From Brevundimonas sp. (GTDB taxonomy: Bacteria > Pseudomonadota > Alphaproteobacteria > Caulobacterales > Caulobacteraceae): a DNA stretch of 45,225 bases. The position numbers and the translations under genes were made by a program. Position 1 is the stretch's first letter, and each line of letters begins with the position of its first letter. Shown piece by piece: positions 1-9,234 of this stretch. Below the pieces are notes generated by a model that did no database searches, was not told the DNA's origin, and saw only the letters and a program-made list of their open reading frames with translations. The stretch lies in assembly GCF_013912005.1 (NCBI RefSeq), contig NZ_JACESB010000021.1, forward strand, positions 1 to 45,225, read 5' to 3'.

Positions 1-119
1 CGCAGGTCTGCGCCCACGCCTCGAAGGCGGCGAGGTGGTCCTCGTCGGCCCCGCCACCCTCCCCGGCTGGGCCGACGAGGACCACCTCGCCGCCTTCGAG
101 GCGTGGGCGCAGACCTGCG
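1..119. repeat. Perfect 51-base inverted repeat (fold-back) at the contig start
   Basis: Bases 1-51 are the exact reverse complement of 69-119, with a 17-base loop at 52-68. The right arm reads as normal mltA coding sequence and the left arm is only its mirror image. A perfect palindrome of this length at the very first base is typical of a fold-back chimera made in library preparation or assembly. I therefore read 1-51 as artefact; this is inference. Confidence 0.9.
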
Positions 120-997
120 GGGTCGCCCGCGGCGCCGCGGCCGAGCGCCAGTGCCGCCGCGCCCGGGACCTGCAGCGCACCTCACGACCCGTGACGCCGA
201 CCCTCGCCCGGGCCTATTTCGAGACCGGCTTCGTGGTGGCGCCGGCGGAGACCGCCGACGGCGGGCCCGGTCGGTTGACCGCCTATTTCGCGCCAGAGTA
301 TGCGGCCCGTCGGGCGCCCGACGCGGAGTTCGACGCCCCGGTGCTGGCCCCGCCGCCGGACTGGCGGCCCGGGGACGTGCTGCCGCCCCGCGCGCAGATC
401 GAGGCCGCGCCTCCGGGGCCGGTCCTGGCCTGGATGCGGGCCGAGGACCTGTTCTTCCTGCAGATCCAGGGCTCCGGCTACCTCACCTTCGAGGATGGCG
501 GCCGCGCCCGGGCGGCCTACGCCGCCGACAACGGCCAACCGTTCGTGGGCATCGCCAGGCCCATGGCGGAACAGGGGCTGCTGCCGCCCGACGGGACCTC
601 GGGAGAGGCGATCCGGGCCTGGCTCGCCGCCCGCCGCGGCGGAGAGGCGCGGGCGGTGATGGCGCTCAATCCCCGCTACATCTTCTTCAGGCTGGACGCC
701 GACGACGGCGGCCATCCCGCCGGCGCCGCCAACACGCCGCTTCCGCCCCGCCGCGCCATCGCCGTCGATCCCGCCCACTGGCGCTACGGCGATCTGGTGT
801 GGATCGCCGCCGACGGCGGCGACCTCCGCGGCGCGCGCGGCAGCTACAGCGGCCTGGTGGTCGCCCTGGACACGGGTTCGGCCATCCGCGGCCCGGTGCG
901 CGCCGACCTCTACATGGGGCGCGGCCCGGACGCCGGGGCCGAGGCCGGCGCGGTCCGGCATCCGCTGCGCATGTGGCGGCTGACGCCGCGGGACTGA
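35..997 (+). CDS. mltA: Membrane-bound lytic murein transglycosylase A (MltA family), 5' end missing
   Basis: Lytic transglycosylase that cleaves the MurNAc-GlcNAc bond of peptidoglycan to leave 1,6-anhydro-MurNAc ends, acting in the periplasm. The family pattern is clear: an LPGW start of the mature domain, the insert domain with LTAYF and DLFFLQIQGSGYL, NPRYIFFR, and the C-terminal 3D double-psi barrel with ALDTGSAIRG and RADLYMGRG, whose Asp residues include the catalytic one. The ATG at 35 lies inside the fold-back arm, so its first six residues are probably not real. The native signal peptide and N-terminus lie beyond the contig end, and trustworthy sequence begins about base 52. The stop is at 995-997. 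An AI-2E-type permease follows 67 bases downstream on the same strand. Confidence 0.88.
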   Translation: MVLVGPATLPGWADEDHLAAFEAWAQTCGVARGAAAERQCRRARDLQRTSRPVTPTLARAYFETGFVVAPAETADGGPGRLTAYFAPEYAARRAPDAEFDAPVLAPPPDWRPGDVLPPRAQIEAAPPGPVLAWMRAEDLFFLQIQGSGYLTFEDGGRARAAYAADNGQPFVGIARPMAEQGLLPPDGTSGEAIRAWLAARRGGEARAVMALNPRYIFFRLDADDGGHPAGAANTPLPPRRAIAVDPAHWRYGDLVWIAADGGDLRGARGSYSGLVVALDTGSAIRGPVRADLYMGRGPDAGAEAGAVRHPLRMWRLTPRD

Positions 998-1064
998 GCG
1001 CGAAGGCGCGCAGCGTCTTCCGCGGACGATTGACGGCGGGGCGCGGCGGCTTGACCATGGATCG

Positions 1065-2198
1065 ATGAAGCCGCCGATCACCGTCCCCACCTCGACCGTG
1101 GCGCGCAACGCGCTGGTGGCCATCGCCATCGTCGCCTGCGGCGGCGCGCTCTACTGGCTGGCGGACATCCTGACGCCGCTGGCGATGGCCATCTTCCTGC
1201 TGATCATGATCGACGGCCTGCAGCGGTTCATCGAGGACCGCACGCCGGTGCCGTCGCATCTGGCCGGGGCGGCGGCGCTGATCGTGGTCACCCTCGGCTT
1301 CTTCGCCTCGATCGCCATCATCGCCAACGGGGCGCTGAACTTCTTCGACGCAGCCTCGGGCGTGACCACCCGGATCGGCCCGCGGCTGGACCAGATCATC
1401 CGCGACGTGTCCGGGCTGATCGGGGTCAGGACCGCGCCGACCGCCTCGGAGCTGATCGCCCAGCTCGACATCCGGAACTACCTGACCGCCTTCGCCCTGC
1501 AGGCGCAGGGCGCGGTGTCGGGCGCCATCTTCGTGCTGATCTACCTCGGTTTCCTGCTCGCCTCGCGGGCCGGGTTCAAGCGCAAGCTGGTCAGCATGTT
1601 CCCGGAGCGGGAGGCGCGCGGCGAAGCCCTGGAGGTGTTCCAGCGGGTGCGCAGCGGCGTGGAGGGCTACCTCTGGGTGCAGGCAGTCACGGGCGCGCTG
1701 ATCTGCGCCTTCGCCTGGGTGCTGATGCGGGCGGTCGGGCTGCAGAACGCGGAGTTCTGGACCTTCGTCATCTTCGTGGTCGGCTTCATCCCCGTGCTGG
1801 GCGGGGCCGTGGCCGGTCTGGTGCCGCCGCTGTTCGCCCTGGTCCAGTTCGAGACCTACTGGCAGGCCACGGTGCTGCTGGTGGGCCTGCAGGCGATCCT
1901 GTTCGTCAGCGGCAACTTCATCCAGCCCCGCATGCAGGGCGAGAACCAGAACATCGATCCGGTGGTGGTGCTGCTGGCGCTCGCCTTCTGGGGCAAGGTC
2001 TGGGGCGTGGTCGGCATGTTCCTGTCGACGCCCCTGGCCGTCATGGCCATGGCCATCCTCGCCGAGTTCAAGGGCTCCCGGTGGATGGCCGTGCTGTTGT
2101 CGGGGGACGGGGAGCCCTATGGCGACGGCGCGAAGCCCTCCGACGCCGCGTCAACCCGCCGCAGCCTTCCGGCCGCGCCGGAGGAATCCGGCCATTGA
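1065..2198 (+). CDS. AI-2E/PerM-family membrane permease
   Basis: Polytopic inner-membrane protein of 377 residues in the AI-2E transporter (PerM/TqsA/YhhT) family. Some members export autoinducer-2 and others act as sodium/proton antiporters, so the substrate here is unknown. Hydrophobic segments occur near residues 12-50, 65-90, 150-165, 205-235, 235-265, 265-285 and 295-330. The family signature is visible in the later part: FVVGFIPVLGG, then NFIQPRMQG, then DPVVVLLALAFWG with GVVGMFLSTPLAV. The length is normal. The final 40 residues are a polar, low-complexity tail. The start is the ATG at 1065; no strong Shine-Dalgarno sequence is visible. A strong terminator follows at 2314-2348. Confidence 0.92.
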   Translation: MKPPITVPTSTVARNALVAIAIVACGGALYWLADILTPLAMAIFLLIMIDGLQRFIEDRTPVPSHLAGAAALIVVTLGFFASIAIIANGALNFFDAASGVTTRIGPRLDQIIRDVSGLIGVRTAPTASELIAQLDIRNYLTAFALQAQGAVSGAIFVLIYLGFLLASRAGFKRKLVSMFPEREARGEALEVFQRVRSGVEGYLWVQAVTGALICAFAWVLMRAVGLQNAEFWTFVIFVVGFIPVLGGAVAGLVPPLFALVQFETYWQATVLLVGLQAILFVSGNFIQPRMQGENQNIDPVVVLLALAFWGKVWGVVGMFLSTPLAVMAMAILAEFKGSRWMAVLLSGDGEPYGDGAKPSDAASTRRSLPAAPEESGH

Positions 2199-2313
2199 TC
2201 GGCCACACGCGGCGCCTATCTGCATCCTGTCGCCGCGGCCCCCTCCCCCTCCCCCAAGGCCGTGGCGGAATTGATCGGCGCCACCCCTCCCCTCCTGGGC
2301 GCCGGTCCGAAGA

Positions 2314-2348
2314 GGCCGCCGGGCGAAAGCCCGGCGGCCTTGTCGTTT
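2314..2348 (+). terminator. Rho-independent terminator between the permease gene and gdhZ
   Basis: A perfect 11-bp GC stem (2314-2324 with 2329-2339) with a GAAA tetraloop is followed by a T-rich stretch (TTGTCGTTT). It lies in the 328-base gap between the permease and gdhZ. The rest of that gap is pyrimidine-rich with no credible small gene; I see no clear promoter for gdhZ. Confidence 0.8.
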
Positions 2349-2526
2349 CCGGCAGGCCCCCCGCCGCAGCGCGCCGCCGATCGACCCGGAACCCCGCCGG
2401 GGCTTCCCGTGGGCGACGGGCTGGCCTAGGACCGCCGGAGGCGGCTTGTCCGGGCGGAGAAGCAGCCTAGTCTGGCGCCCACTGACGGACCCGCAGCGGT
2501 CCGCAACCACATCCAAGAGAGCCCTC

Positions 2527-5500
2527 ATGTCCGGCGAAACGGCCCCCAAGCTCCCTCAGGCGATCACGCTGGAGGCGCTGGAGACCGCTTTCGCGAGGGT
2601 GATGGGCCAGCCCCCCGGCCCGGCGGAGACTTCCTTCCTCGCCCAGGTGCTGGACGACTATGCGGCGGACGAGACCCCGGAGCTCGATCTGACCGACCTG
2701 TGCGCCCTGCTGGCGGCGGTGTGGCGCTCGTCCCGCGACCGGGAGCCGGGCGGCGCGGCGCTGATCAGCGTGGGTCCCCATACCGGCGCGCAGGGGCATC
2801 CGACCGGCTATGACGTCCTGTGGATCGTCCAGGACGACAAGCCCTTCCTCGTCGACAGCGTGATGGGCGAACTGGCCGAGGCCGGGGTCAGCGTCCGCGC
2901 CATGTACCACCCGGTCGTCGACCGCCCCGATGGCCGCATCTCCCTGATCATCGTGGTGATGGACTCCCTGCCGCAGGAGCGGCGGGACGCCCTGGGCGAG
3001 ACCCTGGCGGCGACCATGGCGGACGTCCGCGCCGCCGTCGCGGACCACGGCGCCATGCACGCCCTGATCGAGCGCTCCATCGCCGAGCTCGAGGCCTCGG
3101 CGCCGGCCGTCGACCCGGAAGTGCTGGCCGAGAATCTCGCCTTCCTGCGCTGGCTGGCGTCGGACCACTTCGTCTTCCTGGGCGCCCGCGCCTACGAGTT
3201 CCCGCGCACCGCCGACGGCGGCTACGAGGCCGAGGCGCCGCTGTCGCTGTCCGGGGTCGGTCTCGGCGTGCTGGCCGATCCGGACCGCACCGTGCTGCGC
3301 CGGACCAACGAGCCGGCGGTGCTGACCCGCTCGATGAAGGCGCAGCTGAACCTGTCCGAGCCGGTGACCGTGGCCAAGGCCAACGTCCGCTCCCGCGTCC
3401 ACCGCCGCGCCTACATGGACTACGTCGGGGTCAAGCGCTTCGGGCCGGACGGCAAGGCCTCGGGCGAGATCCGCTTCGTCGGCCTGTTCACCGCCGAGGC
3501 CTACGACAAGGTCGCCGGCGAGGTGCCGCTGATCCGGCGCAAGGTCCGCCAGGCCCTGGCCGCGGCCGGCAAGACCGAGGGCACCCACAGCTACAAGCGG
3601 CTGAAGAACATCCTCGAGAACTATCCGCGCGACGAGCTCTTCCAGGTGTCCGGCGAGGAGCTGCTCGAGATCGCCCTCGGCATCCTGCACCTGCACGACC
3701 GGCCGCGGATCAAGACCTTCACCCGCCGCGACCCGTTCGACCGTTTCGTCTCGGTACTGGCCTTCATCCCGCGCGAGCGCTTCCACGCCTCGGTGCGCGA
3801 GCGGATCGGCGCCATCCTCGCCCGCGCCTGGGGCGGCCGGGTGTCGGCCTGGTACCCCCAGTTGACCGACCAGCCGCTGGTGCGCATCCACTACATCATC
3901 GGCGTGACCCCGGGGGACCACCCCTGCCCGGACGAGGCGGCGCTCGCCGCCGAGATCGCCGAGGCGGGGCGCAGCTGGGTCGACCGTTTCGAAAGCGCGC
4001 TGCGCGCCGTGGACATCGACGAGGTCTCGGTCGGGCCCGTCAGCGCCCGCTGGGCCGAGGCCTTCGGGGCCGCCTACCGCGACCGCTACGACGCGGCCGA
4101 GGCGGTGCGCGACTACCGCGCCATCGACGCACTGAACGCCTCCGGCCAGGTCGGGGACGGCGAACCGGTGGCCGTGCGCGCCTTCCGCACCGACCGCGAC
4201 GGCCCGCTGAACTTCCGCTTCAAGCTCTACCGCCGGGGCTCGGCGGTGCCGCTGTCGGACGTGCTGCCGGTCCTCGCCGACATGGGCCTGAAGACGCTGG
4301 AGGAATGGGGCCACGCGCTGAAGCCGGCCGGCGATCCCGAGATCCATGTGCACGAGTTCCTGCTCGAGGACCCGCGCGGCGGCGACCTCGACTTCGCCGA
4401 CGTGCGGGGTCCGTTCGAGGACGCCTTCGTGGCCGTGTGGAACGGCCGCACCGAGAGCGACGGCTTCAACCGTCTCGTGCTGGAGCTCGGCGTCAGCTGG
4501 CGCGAGGCGGCCCTGATCCGCACCCTCGCCCGCTACCGGCAGCAGACCGGGCTCGATCCGAGCCAGGCGGTGCAGGAAGAGGCGCTGCGCGACTATCCGG
4601 ACGTGGCGCGGGCCATCCTCGCCCTGTTCGCGGCCAAGTTCGACCCGGCCTCCGGCCTGGACGCCGCCGCCCGCGAAGCCGCGGTGGCGGAGCTGGACCG
4701 GCGCATCGTCGAGCTGCTGAAGGCGGTGAAGAGCCTCGACCACGACAAGGCGCTGCGCCGCCTCGCCCTGCTGGTCGGCGCGGTGAAGCGGACCAACTAC
4801 TACCAGCCGGCCGCCGACGGGACGGCGAAGCCGTACATCTCGATCAAGATCGCCTCGCGCGAACTGGACGACCTGCCGCTGCCGAAGCCGTTCCGCGAGA
4901 TCTTCGTCTGGGCGCCGCACGTCGAGGGCGTGCACCTGCGCTTCGGGCCGGTGGCGCGGGGCGGCCTGCGCTGGTCCGACCGCCGCGACGACTTCCGCAC
5001 CGAGGTGCTCGGCCTGGTCAAGGCGCAGCAGGTCAAGAACGCGGTCATCGTGCCGGTCGGCTCGAAGGGCGGCTTCTATCCCAAGCACCTGCCGGCCATC
5101 GTCCGCGCGGGCGGCGACCGCGACGCCCAGCAGCAGGAGGCGATCCGGGCCTACAGGACCTTCCTGTCCGGCCTCCTCGACCTGACCGACAACATCGTGC
5201 GCGACGGGAGCGTCGTGCCGCCGGCCGCGGTGGTCCGCTGGGAGGGGGACGACCCCTATCTGGTGGTGGCGGCGGACAAGGGCACGGCGACCTTCTCCGA
5301 CATCGCCAACGGCGTGTCGCGCGACTACGGCTTCTGGCTGGACGACGCCTTCGCCAGCGGCGGCTCGGCCGGCTACGACCACAAGCAGATGGGGATCACC
5401 GCCCGCGGCGCCTGGGAGGCGGTGAAGCGCCACTTCCGCGAGATGGGCAAGGACATCCAGACCGAGCCCTTCACCGTCGTCGGGGTCGGCGACATGTCGG

Positions 5501-7392
5501 GCGACGTGTTCGGCAACGGCATGCTGCTGTCCAAGGCCATCCGGCTGGTGGCGGCGTTCGACCACCGCGACATCTTCATCGATCCGGATCCGGATCCGGC
5601 CACCTCCTGGGCCGAGCGCAAACGCCTGTTCGAGCTCCCCCGCTCGAGCTGGCAGGACTATGACAGGTCCCTCATCTCGAAGGGCGGCGGGGTCTTCTCC
5701 CGTTCGGCCAAGTCGATCGAGCTGAGCCCGGAGATCCGGACCGCGCTGGACATCGCCGACGAGGCCCTGGACCCGGCCGGGCTGATGAAGGCGATCCTCA
5801 AGGCGCCGGCCGAGCTGCTCTACTTCGGCGGCATCGGCACCTATGTGAAGGCGGCGCACGAGACCGACGCCCAGGTCGGCGACAAGGCCAACGACGCCAT
5901 CCGCGTCGACGGGATCGAGCTGCGCGCCAGGGTGATCGGCGAGGGGGCCAATCTCGGCCTCACCCAGGCCGGCCGCATCGGCTTCGCCCGCAACGGCGGC
6001 CGCGTGAACACCGACGCGATCGACAACTCCGCCGGCGTGGACAGCTCGGACCACGAGGTCAACATCAAGATCCTGACCGGATCGGCCATCGCCTCGGGCG
6101 CGCTGAAGGTCGAAGACCGCAACGCCCTGCTGGCCTCGATGACCGAGGAGGTCGGGCTGAAGGTGCTGGCCCACAACTACGACCAGACCCTCGCCCTGAC
6201 CCTGCAGCAGGCCCAGGGGGCGGAGGCGCTCGACGCCCAGCAGCGCTTCATGCAGTGGCTGGGGGCCAAGGGCCGGCTGGACCGCAAGGTCGAGGGCCTG
6301 CCCGACGACCTGAGGCTGGCGGAGATGAAGGCCTCGGCCATGCCGCTGACGCGGCCCGAGCTGGCGGTGCTCACCGCCTATTCGAAGATCGAGCTGTTCG
6401 ACGACATCGTGGCCTCGACCGCGCCGGACGATCCCTTCTTCCGCCAGACCCTGGTGCGGTACTTCCCGGGGCCGCTGGCGCGGTTCGAGACCGAGATGCA
6501 GGGCCACCGTCTCCGCCGCGAGATCATCTCGACCATCCTGTCGAACGAGATCGTCAACATGTGCGGCGCGACCTTCCCCGAGCGCCTGCGGCAGTCGGCC
6601 CGCTGCGACACCGGGGCCATGGTCATCGCCTTCGAGGCGGCGCGGCAGATCTTCCGCCTCGACGAGGCGTGGGACGCGGTCTCGGCCCTCGACCTGAAGA
6701 TCAGCGCCGAGGCGCAGACGGCGCTCTACCAGGAGATCGCCACCGTGCTCCGCCGGCAGACCTTCTGGCTGGCGCGGCGGGCGACCCGCGGCGGCGCGAC
6801 GGTCGACGGGCTGATCGCCGCCTATCGCTCGGCCGCGGACACCCTGCGGGCGGCCGGCGGCGCCGTGTTGTCGCGCTTCGAGCAGGGCAAGCTGGAGGGC
6901 CGGGTCCAGCAGTTCGTCGCCCTCGGGGCCGACGAGGCGATGGCCCGCGACCTGGCGATGCTGCGTCCGCTGGTGGCGACCGCCGACATCGCCGATCTGG
7001 CGCGCGAGGCCGGCTGGCCGGAGCCGGCCATGGCCATGCTCTACCACCAGGTCGGCGCGGCCTTCGATCTCGACAGGCTCCGGGCCGCCGCCGGCGCGGT
7101 GCCCGCCGCCGACCATTTCGACCGCCTCGCGGTGCGCCGGCTGATCGAGGACCTGATGTCCGAACAGACGGTGCTGACCCGGGCGGTGGCGCGGGCGTCC
7201 GACGCCGCCGTCGGCGCCACCGAGGCCGCGGCCGAGGCGGCGGTCGACGCCTGGATCGGCCACCGGCTGGAGATCGTCGAGGGGGTGCGGAGCTCGGTCG
7301 ACGAGATCGAGACCTCCGGCGCCGGCTGGACCTTCGCCAAGCTGACCATCGCCAATGCGGCGATCCGGGAGATCGCGGCCGTCGCCGCCTGA
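2527..7392 (+). CDS. gdhZ: NAD-specific glutamate dehydrogenase, large 180-kDa class
   Basis: Oxidative deamination of glutamate to 2-oxoglutarate and ammonium with NAD+, linking amino-acid use to the TCA cycle in the cytoplasm. The 1621 residues match the large (GDH180) class rather than the 45-kDa class. It has a long N-terminal region with ACT-like segments, then the catalytic domain with GGLRWSDRRDDFRTEVLGL, the substrate-binding lysine in PVGSKGGF (about K847), and a Rossmann-type GVGDMSGDVFGNG. GEGANLGLTQ and NTDAIDNSAGVDSSDHEVN follow. The reading frame is open from 2446, but homology starts at the ATG at 2527 (MSGETAPK), preceded by a weak AAGAGAG. In Caulobacter GdhZ also takes part in coupling metabolism to cell division, which is known of the family and not shown here. 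A universal stress protein gene follows after 39 bases. Confidence 0.96.
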   Translation: MSGETAPKLPQAITLEALETAFARVMGQPPGPAETSFLAQVLDDYAADETPELDLTDLCALLAAVWRSSRDREPGGAALISVGPHTGAQGHPTGYDVLWIVQDDKPFLVDSVMGELAEAGVSVRAMYHPVVDRPDGRISLIIVVMDSLPQERRDALGETLAATMADVRAAVADHGAMHALIERSIAELEASAPAVDPEVLAENLAFLRWLASDHFVFLGARAYEFPRTADGGYEAEAPLSLSGVGLGVLADPDRTVLRRTNEPAVLTRSMKAQLNLSEPVTVAKANVRSRVHRRAYMDYVGVKRFGPDGKASGEIRFVGLFTAEAYDKVAGEVPLIRRKVRQALAAAGKTEGTHSYKRLKNILENYPRDELFQVSGEELLEIALGILHLHDRPRIKTFTRRDPFDRFVSVLAFIPRERFHASVRERIGAILARAWGGRVSAWYPQLTDQPLVRIHYIIGVTPGDHPCPDEAALAAEIAEAGRSWVDRFESALRAVDIDEVSVGPVSARWAEAFGAAYRDRYDAAEAVRDYRAIDALNASGQVGDGEPVAVRAFRTDRDGPLNFRFKLYRRGSAVPLSDVLPVLADMGLKTLEEWGHALKPAGDPEIHVHEFLLEDPRGGDLDFADVRGPFEDAFVAVWNGRTESDGFNRLVLELGVSWREAALIRTLARYRQQTGLDPSQAVQEEALRDYPDVARAILALFAAKFDPASGLDAAAREAAVAELDRRIVELLKAVKSLDHDKALRRLALLVGAVKRTNYYQPAADGTAKPYISIKIASRELDDLPLPKPFREIFVWAPHVEGVHLRFGPVARGGLRWSDRRDDFRTEVLGLVKAQQVKNAVIVPVGSKGGFYPKHLPAIVRAGGDRDAQQQEAIRAYRTFLSGLLDLTDNIVRDGSVVPPAAVVRWEGDDPYLVVAADKGTATFSDIANGVSRDYGFWLDDAFASGGSAGYDHKQMGITARGAWEAVKRHFREMGKDIQTEPFTVVGVGDMSGDVFGNGMLLSKAIRLVAAFDHRDIFIDPDPDPATSWAERKRLFELPRSSWQDYDRSLISKGGGVFSRSAKSIELSPEIRTALDIADEALDPAGLMKAILKAPAELLYFGGIGTYVKAAHETDAQVGDKANDAIRVDGIELRARVIGEGANLGLTQAGRIGFARNGGRVNTDAIDNSAGVDSSDHEVNIKILTGSAIASGALKVEDRNALLASMTEEVGLKVLAHNYDQTLALTLQQAQGAEALDAQQRFMQWLGAKGRLDRKVEGLPDDLRLAEMKASAMPLTRPELAVLTAYSKIELFDDIVASTAPDDPFFRQTLVRYFPGPLARFETEMQGHRLRREIISTILSNEIVNMCGATFPERLRQSARCDTGAMVIAFEAARQIFRLDEAWDAVSALDLKISAEAQTALYQEIATVLRRQTFWLARRATRGGATVDGLIAAYRSAADTLRAAGGAVLSRFEQGKLEGRVQQFVALGADEAMARDLAMLRPLVATADIADLAREAGWPEPAMAMLYHQVGAAFDLDRLRAAAGAVPAADHFDRLAVRRLIEDLMSEQTVLTRAVARASDAAVGATEAAAEAAVDAWIGHRLEIVEGVRSSVDEIETSGAGWTFAKLTIANAAIREIAAVAA

Positions 7393-7431
7393 GGGGGGCG
7401 GCCGGTCACGGACGGGAACAGGAGAGGGCCT

Positions 7432-7902
7432 ATGCCGCGCAAGTTTCTGGTCGTGGTCGACGACAGCCCCGAGTTCGAGGGTGCGCTGCGCTACGCCGCG
7501 CGCCGCGCCCGCTCGACCGGCGGGCGGCTGGTCATGCTGCGGGTGATCCCGCCCGCCGCCCCGGACGCCCACTGGTCCGGGGTGCGGGAGGAGATCGAGC
7601 GGCAGACCCGGGCCGAGGCGGAGGCCATCCTCAACCGCTGGGCCGCCGAGGCGGGAGAGCGCGCCGGCTCGACGCCGATGCTGCTCATCGAGCGCGGCGA
7701 GCCGCAGGACTGCATCCGCAAGGTCGTCGGCGAGGATGCCGACATCAAGATCCTCGTGCTCGCGTCGGGGGAGGGCGGCCGCGGCCCGGGCCCGCTGGTC
7801 ACCGCCCTCGTCAAGCAGGGCGCCGCCTTCACCGGGCGCAAGCTGCCGGTCACCATCGTGCCGGGCGAACTGACCGAGAAGGACATCGAGGACCTCGCCT
7901 GA
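7432..7902 (+). CDS. Universal stress protein (UspA family)
   Basis: Single-domain UspA-type protein of 156 residues, a cytoplasmic nucleotide-binding or signalling protein without a defined reaction. The fold signature is visible: the first beta strand FLVVVDDSPE, a long helix ending RARSTGG, and LVMLRVI. The second half has ADIKILVLASG, followed by the variable ATP-loop region GPLVTALVKQG and the last strand LPVTIVPG. The usual G-x2-G-x9-G-S/T pattern is only partly present, so ATP binding is uncertain. The start at 7432 is supported by GGAGAG 6-11 bases upstream. It follows gdhZ on the same strand and may be co-transcribed with it. Confidence 0.88.
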   Translation: MPRKFLVVVDDSPEFEGALRYAARRARSTGGRLVMLRVIPPAAPDAHWSGVREEIERQTRAEAEAILNRWAAEAGERAGSTPMLLIERGEPQDCIRKVVGEDADIKILVLASGEGGRGPGPLVTALVKQGAAFTGRKLPVTIVPGELTEKDIEDLA

Positions 7903-7940
7903 GCCGCGGCGGGCGGGCCCCTTGAACCGGGCCGGCGCCG

Positions 7941-7956
7941 GGCGCACTTGTGCGCC
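7941..7956. promoter_or_regulatory. Perfect inverted repeat abutting the start codon of the Nfu-type gene
   Basis: GGCGCAC-TT-GTGCGCC, a perfect 7-bp inverted repeat with a 2-base centre, ends exactly at the base before the ATG at 7957. No Shine-Dalgarno sequence fits in this space. It could be an operator for a dimeric regulator or an RNA hairpin limiting initiation. The function is unknown. Confidence 0.4.
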
Positions 7957-8514
7957 ATGTTCATCCAGACCGAGCCCACGCCGAACCCGAACGTCCTGAA
8001 GTTCCTGCCCGGCCGCGCCGTGGCGGCGGAGCCGTGCGAGTTCCGGACGATCGACGAGGCGGCGGCCTCGCCCCTGGCCGAGGCCCTGTTCGAGCTCGAG
8101 GGGGTCAGCGGCGTCTTCTTCGGGGCCGACTACGTCTCCGTCTCCCGGGAGGCCCACGGACCCGGCTGGCCGGCGCTCAAGGCGCCTGTGCTCACCGTGC
8201 TGATGGACCATTTCATGTCGGGCGCGCCCCTGCTCCGCGCCGGCGCTGCGGCCGGCGCGGAGGCCGGCGGCGAGGACAGCGAGGTCGTCGCCGAGATCAA
8301 GGCCCTGCTCGACAGTCGCATCCGACCGGCCGTGGCCCAGGACGGCGGGGACATCCTGTTCGACTCCTTCGACGAGGCCAGCGGCGTGCTGAGCCTGCGC
8401 ATGCGGGGCGCCTGCGCCGGCTGCCCCTCCTCCTCCGCCACCCTGAAGGCCGGGGTCGAGCAGATGATGAAGCACTACGTGCCCGAGGTGACGCGGGTCG
8501 AGCAGGTGCTCTGA
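7957..8514 (+). CDS. NifU/Nfu-type iron-sulfur cluster scaffold or carrier
   Basis: Delivers [4Fe-4S] or [2Fe-2S] clusters to client apoproteins in the cytoplasm. The 185 residues have two domains: an N-terminal Nfu domain starting FIQTEPTPNPNVLKFLPG and a C-terminal NifU domain (about 108-185) with the cluster-binding C153-x2-C156 in GACAGCPSSSATL and the typical VAQDGGDI. The start is the ATG at 7957, because family homology begins at MFIQTEPTPNP. The frame also opens upstream at a TTG (7948), inside a small palindrome. The likely local client pathways, biotin synthase and MiaB, both need Fe-S clusters, but that is a general link and not an operon. Confidence 0.93.
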   Translation: MFIQTEPTPNPNVLKFLPGRAVAAEPCEFRTIDEAAASPLAEALFELEGVSGVFFGADYVSVSREAHGPGWPALKAPVLTVLMDHFMSGAPLLRAGAAAGAEAGGEDSEVVAEIKALLDSRIRPAVAQDGGDILFDSFDEASGVLSLRMRGACAGCPSSSATLKAGVEQMMKHYVPEVTRVEQVL

Positions 8515-8565
8515 GCCGGGCGGGCTGAAACGGATTCGTCCTCGCCAGCCTCGCCGCCGTCGGCC

Positions 8566-9165
8566 ATGATGCGGCCGATGGCGCGATTTGAGACCGACGA
8601 CGAGGCCCGCCGGCTGGGCGACGCGCTCGCCGCCCTGCGGCGCGCGCGCGGCCTGAGCCAGGCCGAGGCGGGCGCGCGCCTGGGGATGACCAGCCAGGGC
8701 TGGGGCCTCTACGAGGCCGGCAAGCGCCCGGGCCTGTTCCGTCCGGACGTGCAGCGCCGGATGACGGCCGCCCTCGCCTCGACGCCCGAGGCGCTCCAGG
8801 CGCTCGCCGCGGGCGCCGACGCGCCCGAAGGCGAGGCCGGCCTTCCCGGCGTGCGCAGCGACGCGGCGGTCTGGGAAGGTCCGCCGCCGGCGGCGCGGCA
8901 GAGGCTTCAGCTCTCCACCGACGAACTGGCGCCGTGGGCGGCGTCCGGCGTGATTCTGGAGTACGCCCCCGGGCAGTGGCCGCGCCGCGACCAGGGCTGC
9001 GTGATCGAAACCGCGGACGGACGGCGGCTGGTGCGACTCTTCGAGCGCGCCGAGGCCGATCTGCTGGTCCTGCGCGGCGGGCCCGGCGGCCTGCAGGCGG
9101 AGGAGCGGCTGCCCCGGGCGGAGGCGCGGCGGGTGGCGGCGGTGGTGGCGCGGATCGAAACCTGA
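8566..9165 (+). CDS. XRE-family transcriptional regulator with an S24-like C-terminal region
   Basis: DNA-binding protein of 199 residues. Residues about 15-70 form a Cro/C1-type helix-turn-helix (LGDALAALRRARGLSQAEAGARLGMTS, then W-GLYEAGKR). The C-terminal third (GVILEYAPGQWPRRDQGCVI, then RRLVRLFERA) resembles the beta-rich fold of LexA/CI S24 proteins. I see no Ser-Lys catalytic dyad, so self-cleavage is not supported. The start is uncertain: ATGs at 8566, 8569 and 8578 are in frame and none has a good ribosome binding site. It is followed by an AT-rich gap and a second XRE gene. A phage-type repressor remnant is possible, but base composition is like the neighbouring core genes. Confidence 0.8.
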   Translation: MMRPMARFETDDEARRLGDALAALRRARGLSQAEAGARLGMTSQGWGLYEAGKRPGLFRPDVQRRMTAALASTPEALQALAAGADAPEGEAGLPGVRSDAAVWEGPPPAARQRLQLSTDELAPWAASGVILEYAPGQWPRRDQGCVIETADGRRLVRLFERAEADLLVLRGGPGGLQAEERLPRAEARRVAAVVARIET

Positions 9166-9204
9166 TGAAACGATATTGTTGCCATGGCTCCAAAAAGATG
9201 AAAC
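9164..9204. promoter_or_regulatory. AT-rich promoter region with direct repeats before the second XRE gene
   Basis: GATGAAAC occurs at 9164-9171 and again at 9197-9204, 33 bases (about three helical turns) apart. They lie in the only AT-rich patch nearby, directly upstream of the XRE gene at 9235. Same-face spacing suggests an operator, perhaps for the encoded regulator itself. This is inference. Confidence 0.4.
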
Positions 9205-9234
9205 ATTGGCGTTGGACATCGGGGAGCAGGCGCC

